NCBI GenBank assembly: GCA_036653535.1
Contig: JAVVTR010000012.1
Location: 1-60,920, forward strand
DNA from: JAVVTR01 sp036653535
GTDB lineage: Bacteria; Bacteroidota; Bacteroidia; Bacteroidales; P3
Reading direction: 5' to 3'
DNA: 60,920 nt
In this document: piece by piece, positions 43,052 to 52,199 of the stretch
Layout of the letters: every line of letters starts with the position of its first letter
Position numbering within the stretch: position 1 is the stretch's first letter
Program-made: the position numbers and the translations under genes
The notes under the pieces: generated by a model
Told to the model about the DNA's origin: nothing
Databases searched by the model: none
Seen by the model: the letters and a program-made list of their open reading frames with translations, nothing else

Positions 43052-44551
43052 ATGAATTTAAAAATGAATCCGCACCCATTGGTGCAATTTCTACAGAAAC
43101 CCACTTCTGAATTTACCAAAGCGGATCTTCTCCGTTATGTGGAAGAAGAGGAAATAGAAATGATAAACTTTCGCTATGTGGCTGGAGATGGTCGTTTGAA
43201 AACCTTGAACTTTGTGGTTAATGATTTGGAATATGTAAATACTATACTTTCTTGTGGCGAGCGAGTAGATGGTTCCAGTTTATTTAAAAATTTAGATGCA
43301 GGAGCTAGTGACTTGTATGTAATACCACGTTATAATACGGCATACATGAATCCTTTTGCGGAGATACCCACTTTAGATTTGCTTTGCTCGTATTACGATA
43401 AAGATGGAAATCCTTTTGAAAGTGATCCTGCTTATATTATGCGTAGAGCCGGGGAGGTTCTTACCCAAAAAACGGGCTATGAATTCCATTGCATGGGCGA
43501 ATTAGAATATTATGTTATAGGGGAAGAAGATCCCTTATTCGTAGCGGAAGATCAAAAAGGGTATCACGAATCCTCTCCCTATACTAAATTTGAATCCTTT
43601 CGTAAAGAAGCAATGTTGGCCATGGCTACTTGTGGATGTTTACTTAAATATGGACATTCGGAAGTAGGTAATTTTACTATGGATGGTAAAATTTACGAAC
43701 AAAACGAAATAGAATTTTTACCTACTCGTTTAGAAGAAGCAGCCGATCAGTTGATTATTGCCAAATGGATTTTACGCACCATGGCTTATCAATATAATTT
43801 GAATGTGACTTTTTCTCCAAAAATAACTGTGGGTAAGGCTGGAAGCGGAATGCATGTTCATACTCGGATTATGAAAGATGGCAAAAATCAGATGTTAGAT
43901 GCTAAGGGACAGTTAACCGATACGGCCAAAAAGGCAATAGCTGGATATTTAGATTTAGCCCCTTCTCTTACTGCTTTTGGGAATACTAATCCTATGGCTT
44001 ATTTCCGTTTGGTGCCTCATCAAGAAGCTCCTACCAATATTTGCTGGGGCGATCGCAACCGATCTGCTTTAGTTCGTGTACCACTTGGTTGGGAAACGGA
44101 TAAAAATATGGCGGTAGATGCCAATCCTATCGAAAAAAAGGCAGTGGCTGAATATGGCAATAAACAAACTGCAGAATTTCGTTGTCCGGATGGTTCTGCC
44201 AATATCTATTTATTAATAGCTGGTTTAGCTGTGGCTGCTCGACATGGATTTGAAATGAAAGATTCCTTGCAATATGCCAAAGATCGTTATGTGGATGTAA
44301 ATATTTTTGCAGAAGAAAATAAAGATAAGGCAGTAAAATATAAACAACTACCTGTTTGCTGTGCAGAATCGGCCGATCGTTTGGAAGAGCAAAGAAAAAT
44401 ATACGAAGAGTATGGCGTTTTTAGTAAATCTATGATAGATGGAATTATTAAAATGTTGCAAGCCTATAATGACAAGCATTTGAGAACGGAGGTGGAAAAC
44501 AAACCCGTAGAAATGCTAAAGTTGGTAGAGCGCTACATGCACTGTGGATAA
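43052..44551 (+). CDS. glnA: Glutamine synthetase (type I-like)
   Basis: The 499-residue enzyme makes glutamine from glutamate, ammonia and ATP. The beta-grasp N-terminal domain is followed by the catalytic domain with AGSGMHVH, NPMAYFRLVPHQEAPTNICWGDRNRSALVRVP and EFRCPDGSANIYLL. It is slightly longer than enteric GlnA. The adenylylation-site Tyr motif of enteric enzymes was not seen, so control by adenylylation is unlikely. It has a long leader (above) and is followed 11 bases later by an ABC transporter. Confidence 0.95.
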   Translation: MNLKMNPHPLVQFLQKPTSEFTKADLLRYVEEEEIEMINFRYVAGDGRLKTLNFVVNDLEYVNTILSCGERVDGSSLFKNLDAGASDLYVIPRYNTAYMNPFAEIPTLDLLCSYYDKDGNPFESDPAYIMRRAGEVLTQKTGYEFHCMGELEYYVIGEEDPLFVAEDQKGYHESSPYTKFESFRKEAMLAMATCGCLLKYGHSEVGNFTMDGKIYEQNEIEFLPTRLEEAADQLIIAKWILRTMAYQYNLNVTFSPKITVGKAGSGMHVHTRIMKDGKNQMLDAKGQLTDTAKKAIAGYLDLAPSLTAFGNTNPMAYFRLVPHQEAPTNICWGDRNRSALVRVPLGWETDKNMAVDANPIEKKAVAEYGNKQTAEFRCPDGSANIYLLIAGLAVAARHGFEMKDSLQYAKDRYVDVNIFAEENKDKAVKYKQLPVCCAESADRLEEQRKIYEEYGVFSKSMIDGIIKMLQAYNDKHLRTEVENKPVEMLKLVERYMHCG

Positions 44552-44562
44552 AATAAAACAAA

Positions 44563-45495
44563 ATGTATTTATTAGAAACCCAAGAAATTGTTAAAAATTA
44601 TACAGGGCACTTAGCTCTGAATAATGTTTCGATAAAGGTTCCGGAAGGCTGTATTTACGGCCTTCTTGGACCTAACGGAGCTGGTAAGACTACTTTGATT
44701 CGTATCATTAATCAAATTACCGCTCCTGATTCGGGCGTAGTTTTGATAAAAGGTGAAAAACTTAATTCTAAACATATTTACGATATTGGTTATTTGCCGG
44801 AAGAAAGAGGATTATACAAGAAAATGAAAGTGGGAGAACAGGCCATTTATCTCTCTCAACTCAAAGGATTATCGAAAGGAGAAGCCCAAAGGAGACTTCA
44901 ATATTGGTTTAAAAAATTTGATATTTTATCGTGGTGGGATAAGAAAGTGGAAGAACTTTCTAAGGGAATGCAACAAAAGATACAATTTATAATTACCATT
45001 TTGCATGAGCCTAAATTATTGATTTTCGATGAACCTTTTAGTGGGTTTGATCCTATTAATGCACAACTTTTGAAAGAGGAAATTTTAGAGTTAAAGAAAA
45101 AAGGAAGTACTATTATTTTTTCCACACACAATATGTCTTCGGTGGAAGAAATCTGTGACGAAATAGCTTTAATAAATAAATCGGAAAAGATTTTGGATGG
45201 AAGAGTGGAGGATATAAAGCGTTCTTTCCAGTCTAATTTATACGAGGTGTTATTAGAAAGTTCGCAAGATCCGGAATCTTTTCTAACAGGAAAAGCAGAA
45301 GTTCTATTTCACGAGAAAAAAGAAGGGTCTTCTTTACATAGTCTTAAATTAAAACCAGAGGCTTTGTTGGCATCCACCAACGATTTATTACAATTACTTA
45401 TTGCTCATGCCGATGTAAAGGAATTTAAGGAAGTATTGCCGAGTATGAATGATATTTTTATTCAAACTGTAAATCAGGCGAATCATGAAAAATAA
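44563..45495 (+). CDS. ABC transporter ATP-binding protein
   Basis: The 310-residue protein has Walker A GPNGAGKTT, signature LSKGMQQK, Walker B LLIFDEPFSG and the H-loop STHNM. A C-terminal extension of about 90 residues after the ATPase core is typical of NatA-like and drug-exporter ATPases. It overlaps the permease gene by 11 bases. It could in principle also energise the ATPase-less exporter at 16.4-22.1 kb, but there is no direct evidence. Confidence 0.94.
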   Translation: MYLLETQEIVKNYTGHLALNNVSIKVPEGCIYGLLGPNGAGKTTLIRIINQITAPDSGVVLIKGEKLNSKHIYDIGYLPEERGLYKKMKVGEQAIYLSQLKGLSKGEAQRRLQYWFKKFDILSWWDKKVEELSKGMQQKIQFIITILHEPKLLIFDEPFSGFDPINAQLLKEEILELKKKGSTIIFSTHNMSSVEEICDEIALINKSEKILDGRVEDIKRSFQSNLYEVLLESSQDPESFLTGKAEVLFHEKKEGSSLHSLKLKPEALLASTNDLLQLLIAHADVKEFKEVLPSMNDIFIQTVNQANHEK

Positions 45496-46807
45496 TACAT
45501 TAGTTATACTTCAAAGAGAGTATTTGAATAAGGTAAAGAAAAAGTCTTTTTTGGTTATGACTATTTTGGCTCCTCTTCTTTTTGCGGGCTTGATTTTTGC
45601 ACCAGCCTTATTGATGAATATAGGAGAGAAAACCGAAAGTTTTGCGGTAGTGGATGAAACAGGAATTTATACCCATGCTTTCGATAATGCCAAAGATAAA
45701 TATGTGTTTTTTAAAGATACGGTAGAGGCTAATGATTCTTTAAGAACCAAACGATATGAGGCAGTTTTATGGATATTGTCTAGTGGCTTGGATAGTAATA
45801 GGCAAACGGTAAATCTTTATTATGACCAATCGGAACCTAGTATGTCGACCACGGAACGAATAGAAGATATGCTTAAGGAGGGGTTGCAGTCGAAATTAAT
45901 GCACGAAACCGGCGGAATAAATGCAGAAATATTTGAATTAATTAATAATGCGAATATAAACTTAATCTCTCAGGATATAAATACTGGTTTGCAGTCGTAT
46001 AATCAAATTAAAACGGTTTTAGGCTATATCTTTGGGTTTTTGATTTATGGTTTTATTTTCCTTTTTGGAGCACAAATTATGTCGGGGGTGATAGAAGAAA
46101 AATCGAATAGAATTATAGAAGTGATGATCTCTTCGGTAAAACCGTTTCAATTATTGATGGGTAAAATTATAGGTTTGGCTTTGGTGGGCATTACCCAATT
46201 GTTGATATGGGTTATATTTACGGCTATTTTGCTTTTTGCCGGTAGCTTCCTTTTTTCCAATGGTATGGATGCAAAGCAGGTGATGGAGGCGCAACAAATG
46301 ATGGCTTCTTCCTCTTCGGGTGGCATGCTCGGTGGGGCGATGAATGGGGTGATGTCGGAGCTTATGAATATGATTGCTTCCATTAATTTGAAAATGCTTT
46401 TGATTTTTTTCCTTTGTTATTTTTTAGGGGGTTATCTTTTGTATGCAGCTCTTTTTGCGGCGGTGGGAGCAGCGGTGGATAATCAGGAGGATACCAATCA
46501 GTTTATGTGGCCTATTACTATTCCTCTGTTGTTGGGAATTATTGTTTCTATGAATATTTTGCAGGACCCCAACGGCAGTATCGCTTTTTGGTTTTCTATG
46601 ATTCCCTTTACCTCTCCTATTACGATGATGATACGTTTGCCTTTTGGGGTGCCTTCTTGGCAAATTGCATTGTCGTTGGGCTTATTGGTCTTAGGATTTA
46701 TATTCACCACTTATATTGCTGCTCGTATTTACAGGGTGGGAATTTTAATGTATGGCAAGAAAATTACCTATAAGGAACTTTGGAAATGGTTGCGATATAA
46801 AGCTTAA
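45485..46807 (+). CDS. ABC-2 type permease (NatB-like)
   Basis: The 440-residue protein has one N-terminal helix (about 19-40), an extracytoplasmic domain to about 175, and five further helices, with MSGVIEEKSNRIIEVMISSVKPFQLLMGKI, a block typical of NatB/YhaP-like Na+ or drug exporters. An inserted Met/Ser/Gly-rich loop (about 260-300) is not membrane-like. It overlaps the ATPase gene by 11 bases, so the two form one transporter. The substrate is unknown. Confidence 0.92.
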   Translation: MKNNTLVILQREYLNKVKKKSFLVMTILAPLLFAGLIFAPALLMNIGEKTESFAVVDETGIYTHAFDNAKDKYVFFKDTVEANDSLRTKRYEAVLWILSSGLDSNRQTVNLYYDQSEPSMSTTERIEDMLKEGLQSKLMHETGGINAEIFELINNANINLISQDINTGLQSYNQIKTVLGYIFGFLIYGFIFLFGAQIMSGVIEEKSNRIIEVMISSVKPFQLLMGKIIGLALVGITQLLIWVIFTAILLFAGSFLFSNGMDAKQVMEAQQMMASSSSGGMLGGAMNGVMSELMNMIASINLKMLLIFFLCYFLGGYLLYAALFAAVGAAVDNQEDTNQFMWPITIPLLLGIIVSMNILQDPNGSIAFWFSMIPFTSPITMMIRLPFGVPSWQIALSLGLLVLGFIFTTYIAARIYRVGILMYGKKITYKELWKWLRYKA

Positions 46808-46819
46808 ATTCAAAGAATA

Positions 46820-47968
46820 GTGTATAAAATTCTAATTGTAGATGATGAGACTTTAATTCGGGAAAGTTTAAGAGAAATTTTTGAATATGAGGGACATCAG
46901 GTAAGTGAAGCGGAAGATGGAGCCAAAGCCTTGGAATTGTTGCAGAATGAAACTTTGGATGTGGTGTTTTGTGATATAAAAATGCCAAAGGTAGATGGAT
47001 TGGAAGTGTTAGAAAAAGCGACTGCTTTTTCTACGGTGCCTTTTGTAATGATTTCCGGTCACGGCGATATTGATACAGCGGTAGAATGTATAAAAAAAGG
47101 AGCTTTCGATTATATTTCCAAACCCTTGGATTTGCATCGAGTTTTAGTAAGTCTGAAAAATGCAACGGAACAACATCGTTTATTTAAACAAACTCGTCAG
47201 CTTAAAAAACAAGTTGGCGATAAATACCAAATAATAGGTTCCGGAAAGGAAATGCAGGCGGTATTGGAAATGGCCGACAAAGTAGCAGGGACCGAAGCGC
47301 GAGTTCTTATTTTGGGTGAAAGTGGTACTGGAAAAGAATTAGTAGCTCGTAGAATACACGAAAATAGTGCGTATGCAGCAGGTAGTTTTGTGGAAGTAAA
47401 TTGTGCTGCTATTCCATCTGAATTGATAGAAAGCGAATTATTTGGGCACGAAAAAGGCTCTTTTACATCGGCTATAAGGCAAAGGAAAGGCTCTTTTGAG
47501 CAGGCCGATGGAGGAACGTTGTTTTTAGACGAAATAGGAGATATGAGCCTTTCTGCTCAGGCAAAAGTGCTTAGAGTGTTGCAGGAAAACAAGATCACTA
47601 AGGTGGGAGGAGAAAAAAGCGTAGAGGTGCATGCTCGTGTTATTGCAGCAACAAATAAAAAATTGTCGGTAGAAATAGCGCAAGGGCGATTTCGGGAAGA
47701 TTTGTATCATCGTTTGAGTGTAATAGTATTAAAATTACCTTCTTTAAAGGAGAGGGCAGAGGATATACCGGAATTGGTTCGATATTTTATAAAGGAAATT
47801 TCTTTGTTAATGGGGAAACCTATTCGGAGTATAGATACCGATGCCTTACTTTTTTTACAGAAACAGCCTTGGCCTGGGAATATACGCCAATTACGAAATG
47901 TAGTAGAGCGTTTGCTTATTCTCTGTGAGAAAAAAATTACCCTTGGGGATGTGGAAAAATATCTCTAA
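46820..47968 (+). CDS. Sigma-54 activator-like response regulator without DNA-binding domain
   Basis: The 382-residue protein, started by GTG, has a receiver domain (acceptor D52) and a complete AAA+ domain with Walker A GESGTGKE (167-174) and Walker B TLFLDEIGD. It ends right after the AAA+ lid (VEKYL) without the Fis-type helix-turn-helix. The sigma-54 contact loop reads GSFTSA (213-218) instead of GAFTGA. A receiver-AAA+ form of about 385 residues is, to my knowledge, common in Bacteroidetes, so it is probably not a truncation. It may work without specific enhancer binding or have another role. RNase P RNA starts about 15 bases later. Confidence 0.88.
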   Translation: MYKILIVDDETLIRESLREIFEYEGHQVSEAEDGAKALELLQNETLDVVFCDIKMPKVDGLEVLEKATAFSTVPFVMISGHGDIDTAVECIKKGAFDYISKPLDLHRVLVSLKNATEQHRLFKQTRQLKKQVGDKYQIIGSGKEMQAVLEMADKVAGTEARVLILGESGTGKELVARRIHENSAYAAGSFVEVNCAAIPSELIESELFGHEKGSFTSAIRQRKGSFEQADGGTLFLDEIGDMSLSAQAKVLRVLQENKITKVGGEKSVEVHARVIAATNKKLSVEIAQGRFREDLYHRLSVIVLKLPSLKERAEDIPELVRYFIKEISLLMGKPIRSIDTDALLFLQKQPWPGNIRQLRNVVERLLILCEKKITLGDVEKYL

Positions 47969-47982
47969 TTTTGTTGAATGAA

Positions 47983-48328
47983 AAAATGATTCGGATTGTC
48001 GCTGCCCGTAAGGGGAGAGGAAAGTCCGGGCAACGTAGGGCCACCATACTTCCTAACGGGAAGGTGTTCGTAAGAATAACAGCAAGTGCCGCAGAAAATA
48101 ACCGCCTGCTTGCAGGTAAGGGTGAAAACGGGAGGTAAGAGCTCCCGCAGGAGATGGCAACATTCTCTTGAGGTAAACCTTATGGGTTGAAAGATCAAAT
48201 ATACCGTATGTTAAGGCAGGCTCGGCCAATGACGGGGGGTAGATCGATACAGCATTTTAGTGATGAAATGCGTAGATAAATGACAATCACCGTTTCGACG
48301 GTACAGAACCCGGCTTATAGAATCATTT
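47983..48328 (+). ncRNA. rnpB: RNase P RNA (M1 RNA)
   Basis: The catalytic RNA that matures tRNA 5' ends. The diagnostic GAGGAAAGTCCGGGC near the 5' end and ACAGAACCCGGCTTAT near the 3' end (P4 helix strands) are both present, with CCGCCTGCTTGCAGG-type helices between. The terminal stem P1 pairs AATGATTC (about 47985-47992) with GAATCATT (about 48320-48327), followed by a T-run that also serves as terminator. The ends are good to a few bases. It sits between a response regulator gene and a glycosyltransferase gene. Confidence 0.95.
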
Positions 48329-48352
48329 TTTTTCTTATTGGAAACAAATTTT

Positions 48353-50203
48353 ATGAAAATTAGTGCCGTCATTATTACCTATAATGAAGAAAAAAATATA
48401 GAAGCTTGTTTGGCTTCCTTGGAAAAAATTGCGGATGAGGTGGTAGTTGTGGATTCTTTTTCTACGGATAAGACGGAGGAAATTTGTAGAAAAAGGGGGG
48501 CGCATTTTTATCAAAAAACGTTTGTAGATTATGCTTCCCAAAAAAATTATGCTAATGAAAGGGCTTCCCATTCTTGGATCCTATCTATAGATGCCGATGA
48601 AAGGCTTTCCGTGGATTTACGAAAATCTTTTTTGAATCTTAAAAACGAAAATCCGGAACCTCCCTCTTCTATGGCTTTTGAAGTGAGTATATGCACTTCT
48701 TATTGTGGAAAATTTATTCGTCACGGTTCTTGGTATCCTGGGGTCAAAATACGTTTTTTTAATAGAAAAAATGCGTGTTGGACAGGGGAATTTGCACATG
48801 AACATTTGCAATTTTGTTCTAAAGTGGATAAGCGTTGCTTGAAAGGGGATTTATTGCATTATTCTTACTCTTCTATAGGAGAACACGTGTTACAATTTAA
48901 TAAATACACAGATTTAACCGCAGAAGAAGCCTTTCGAAAAGGAAAGAAATATTCCATAGCTGCTTGTATATATAAGCCTATTTGGAAATTTTTTTATGAT
49001 TATATTATTCATGCAGGCTTCTTGGATGGCTATTATGGGTATGTTGTGTGTAAAAATTCTGCTTTTGCTACTAAAATTAAATGTTTTAAAGTTCGTCGAA
49101 AACAGGAGACAGAACCCTTGTATGCTCTATTGGGAGATGCAGATTATAGAAGTGATAAATTTACAGGGAAAATATTAATACAACGAACCGATAATTTAGG
49201 AGATGTGCTTCTTACTCTGCCTTTGGCTGGTTTGTTGAAAGAAAAATATCCTTTGGCTCGTATAGGTTTTATGGGTAAGGCCTATACGAAAGATTTGATA
49301 GAATCTTGTCCTTATGTGGAGGAGTTTATAGATGGCGATCAGGTACAAAAAATGGAAGCTTCCGAGGCTATTCGTTTTTTACAAAATTATGGAGCGGTGG
49401 CGGTGGTGGAAGTTTTTCCGGATCGGACCTTGTCTATGTATTGGAAAAAAGCAAATACTCCTTTGAGGATTGGAACTTCTCATCGTTGGTATCATTTTTT
49501 GTATTGTAATAGAAGGGTAAATTTTTCTCGAAAAAAGTCTAATTTACAGGAGGCTTGTTTAAATACTTTTTTGTTAGCTCCTTTGGGGATAGATCCATGT
49601 TTGCTGCCAGAAATATTAAGAGACAAACTTCGATTGGATCCTCCGAAAACTGCGAATAATCAAATCTTGGAGAAAATAGAAAAAGAAACGTCCAAGTTCA
49701 CCTTGGTGGTACATCCTTTTTCTATGGGACATGGAAAGGAATGGGGAACGGATTTGTATGTAAAATTTCTTTCAACTCTTTCGGAATTGGATTTTAGAGT
49801 TTTTATTACAGGTTCAGAAAAAGAAAAAGATAGGGTGGAGCAATATTTGGTAGGGCCTTTAAAAAAAACACAGTCCAATTTAGAGGTGGAAAATTTGGCA
49901 GGAAAAACTTCTCTAAAGGATTTGTTATATATTTTATATAAGGCTGATGCAGTAGTAGCTTCTGGTACCGGCCCACTGCATATTGCCTCGGCTTACGGTA
50001 CTCCAGTTATAGGGTTTTATCCCCCATTACGCCCGATAGATGCTGGTAGATGGGCTCCTATGGGAAAAAACGCATGGGTGCTTAGTTCGCCTACTCCTTG
50101 TTCGGCTTGTTCCGGAGAGCAAGATTGTAGTTGTATGAGAGATATTACGCCTCAAAAAGTGTTGGAAACTTTATTGGTTTTGCGTTCTTTTTCTCGGAAA
50201 TAA
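48353..50203 (+). CDS. Fused GT2-GT9 glycosyltransferase (LPS core type)
   Basis: The 616-residue protein joins two enzymes. Residues 1 to about 250 are a family 2 glycosyltransferase (ISAVIITYNEEKNIEACL, VVVDSFSTDKT, SIDADERL) of the WaaE/KdtX-like type. From about 272 a family 9 glycosyltransferase follows (IQRTDNLGDVLLTLPLAGLL, SGTGPLHIASAYGTPVIGFYPP), like heptosyltransferases WaaF/WaaC. A linker of about 20 residues connects them without a stop or restart. It probably adds two sugars in lipopolysaccharide core assembly on the cytoplasmic membrane face. The ATG at 48353 is preferred over 48338 because the latter lies almost in the rnpB terminator. Confidence 0.9.
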   Translation: MKISAVIITYNEEKNIEACLASLEKIADEVVVVDSFSTDKTEEICRKRGAHFYQKTFVDYASQKNYANERASHSWILSIDADERLSVDLRKSFLNLKNENPEPPSSMAFEVSICTSYCGKFIRHGSWYPGVKIRFFNRKNACWTGEFAHEHLQFCSKVDKRCLKGDLLHYSYSSIGEHVLQFNKYTDLTAEEAFRKGKKYSIAACIYKPIWKFFYDYIIHAGFLDGYYGYVVCKNSAFATKIKCFKVRRKQETEPLYALLGDADYRSDKFTGKILIQRTDNLGDVLLTLPLAGLLKEKYPLARIGFMGKAYTKDLIESCPYVEEFIDGDQVQKMEASEAIRFLQNYGAVAVVEVFPDRTLSMYWKKANTPLRIGTSHRWYHFLYCNRRVNFSRKKSNLQEACLNTFLLAPLGIDPCLLPEILRDKLRLDPPKTANNQILEKIEKETSKFTLVVHPFSMGHGKEWGTDLYVKFLSTLSELDFRVFITGSEKEKDRVEQYLVGPLKKTQSNLEVENLAGKTSLKDLLYILYKADAVVASGTGPLHIASAYGTPVIGFYPPLRPIDAGRWAPMGKNAWVLSSPTPCSACSGEQDCSCMRDITPQKVLETLLVLRSFSRK

Positions 50204-50207
50204 ACTC

Positions 50208-50215
50208 TATATTTG
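50208..50215 (+). promoter_or_regulatory. -7 box of the arginine deiminase gene
   Basis: TATATTTG ends 21 bases before the start codon. A TTTG at 50179-50182 is 25 bases away, longer than the usual spacing. Confidence 0.4.
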
Positions 50216-50236
50216 TAACTATTCTAAATAAGTTTT

Positions 50237-51457
50237 ATGGCTCAAATAGATATAGCACTAAATTCGGAAGTCGGTAAATTAAATGGTGTAATACTACATA
50301 AACCCGGCAAAGAAATAGAGTGCATGACTCCTTCTACCATTCAAGAAGCATTGTATAGTGATCTGCTTAGTAGGGAAATAGCACAGAAAGAGTATCGCCA
50401 AATAGAAGGGTTTCTTTCTCGTCAATCTTCCATCTTTTATATAGACGATTTATTATTACAGACACTCGAAAAAGAGGAAGCACGGATTTTTCTTTTTGAA
50501 AAATTATCTACCTCGGATAGACTTTCGGAGGTTTTACCTTTGTTAAAGAAGTTAGAGCCCAAGGAACTTTCTCGTTGCTTAATAGAGGGAATACCTCAAA
50601 CTCCTTTAATGCCACTTTATAATCTATATTTTACACGAGATATAGGTGTTTGTTTTAACCAAAAAAGCATGCCCTCTCACATGGCTACTAAGGTTAGAGA
50701 AAGAGAAGTTTTAATAACGGAAGTTATTTATAAATTTCATCCCCTTTTTATGGCATCATCTTCTTATATAAATCCTTGGAAAAACAGTAAAGTTGGAACG
50801 AAATTGGAAGGTGGAGATTTTTTAGTGGTGGATGAAAATATATTTTTAATAGGACAAGGAGTGCGTAGTAATAAAGAGGGGGTAGATGCTTTTATAGAAG
50901 AAAAGAAAAAAACTTCGGATTTATTCTATATAATAACGCAGGAGTTGCCGGTGGAACCGGAATCTTTCATTCATTTAGATATGGTTTTTACCTTGTTGAG
51001 TCGTATGCATTGTATGCTTTATGCTCCTTTAATTTTGGAGGGAAGTCGCTATCAAACGCTGCTACTTACGGTGAAAAATGGAAAAATTACGGAAGAAATT
51101 ATTATGTCGGATATTCTTTCTGCCTTATCTCGATTGGGTAAAGCATACAAGCCTATACTTTGTGGTGGCAGAAATCGGCTTTATCAGGATAGGGAACAGT
51201 GGCATAGTGGGGCTAACTTTTTTGCCGTTGCTCCGGGTAAAATTTTAGGATATGGGCGTAATTTATATACTATAGAAGCTTTAAATAAAGAGGGCTTTGA
51301 AGTCGTTTCTGTGAATGAATTTCTTTTAAATGAAAAGAAAATAGATATGAACGATGAAAATCACCCCATCGTTTTTACAGTGGAAAGTTCTGAATTAGTT
51401 AGAGGTGGCGGTGGGTGTCGTTGCATGACTATGCCTATTAGTCGTACAAAAATATAG
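50237..51457 (+). CDS. arcA: Arginine deiminase
   Basis: The 406-residue enzyme hydrolyses arginine to citrulline and ammonia. Substrate and catalytic motifs of the guanidino-group modifying family are present: YFTRD, KLEGGDF, HLDMVFT (catalytic His/Asp) and RGGGGCRCMTMP with the nucleophile Cys396. The expected partners of the deiminase pathway, ornithine carbamoyltransferase and carbamate kinase, are not in the window. It may act alone in ammonia production or acid protection. Confidence 0.95.
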   Translation: MAQIDIALNSEVGKLNGVILHKPGKEIECMTPSTIQEALYSDLLSREIAQKEYRQIEGFLSRQSSIFYIDDLLLQTLEKEEARIFLFEKLSTSDRLSEVLPLLKKLEPKELSRCLIEGIPQTPLMPLYNLYFTRDIGVCFNQKSMPSHMATKVREREVLITEVIYKFHPLFMASSSYINPWKNSKVGTKLEGGDFLVVDENIFLIGQGVRSNKEGVDAFIEEKKKTSDLFYIITQELPVEPESFIHLDMVFTLLSRMHCMLYAPLILEGSRYQTLLLTVKNGKITEEIIMSDILSALSRLGKAYKPILCGGRNRLYQDREQWHSGANFFAVAPGKILGYGRNLYTIEALNKEGFEVVSVNEFLLNEKKIDMNDENHPIVFTVESSELVRGGGGCRCMTMPISRTKI

Positions 51458-51506
51458 GGTGTTTGAGGATGCTTTTTAATGGTCTCCATTTAATAATAAG
51501 AGAACA

Positions 51507-52196
51507 ATGAAATTTGGAGTTGTAGTTTTTCCGGGGTCGAATTGCGACCATGATATGATGTATATGCTTAAGCATATACTTAAAGTAGAAGTAGTTCCTT
51601 TGTGGCATAAGGATACAGATTTATGTAAATGTGATGTGATTGTCCTCCCGGGTGGTTTTTCCTACGGTGACTATCTTCGTTCTGGAGCCTTGGCTCATTT
51701 TTCACCTATTATGGATAAGGTAATAAAATTTGCGCAAAAGGGTGGTTTTGTTATAGGTATTTGTAATGGATTTCAAATCCTTTGTGAATCTCAACTTTTG
51801 CCGGGAGCCTTGTTGCATAACGATAATCAAAAATTTATTTGCAAAAATATTTATTTGCGTCCTCAAACGGTGAATACGGTTTTTACTTCAGGATGCAAAT
51901 TGGCAACTGCTTTAAAAGTCCCTATTGCTCATGGAGAGGGACGTTATTTTGCCGATGAGAAAACCTTGAAAGAATTGAATAAAAAAGATTGCGTACTTTT
52001 CCGTTATTGTAATCAACAAGGAGAAATTACAGCGGAGTCTAATCCTAATGGTTCTTTAGAAAATATAGCTGGTATTTGCAATGAAAAGCGCAATGTCTTT
52101 GGAATGATGCCTCATCCAGAACGTTGTGCGGATGCGGTTTTGGGAAATACAGATGGAAAAATTCTCTTTGAATCCTTGATTAAAAGTTGGAAGTAA
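51507..52196 (+). CDS. purQ: Phosphoribosylformylglycinamidine synthase glutaminase subunit PurQ
   Basis: The 229-residue class I glutamine amidotransferase supplies ammonia for FGAM synthesis in purine biosynthesis. The nucleophile Cys86 lies in GICNGFQIL, and MMPHPER supplies the His/Glu of the triad. Length and Cys position match the stand-alone PurQ of Gram-positive bacteria. Many Gram-negative bacteria instead have one long PurL with this domain fused. No purL or purS is nearby. rnhB starts three bases downstream. Confidence 0.95.
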   Translation: MKFGVVVFPGSNCDHDMMYMLKHILKVEVVPLWHKDTDLCKCDVIVLPGGFSYGDYLRSGALAHFSPIMDKVIKFAQKGGFVIGICNGFQILCESQLLPGALLHNDNQKFICKNIYLRPQTVNTVFTSGCKLATALKVPIAHGEGRYFADEKTLKELNKKDCVLFRYCNQQGEITAESNPNGSLENIAGICNEKRNVFGMMPHPERCADAVLGNTDGKILFESLIKSWK

Positions 52197-52199
52197 ATT

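Noticed and set aside
46820..47968. Truncated sigma-54 activator caused by a frameshift before rnpB
   Set aside because: The protein ends cleanly after the AAA+ lid and the downstream bases are RNase P RNA; no leftover helix-turn-helix coding sequence is visible in any frame.
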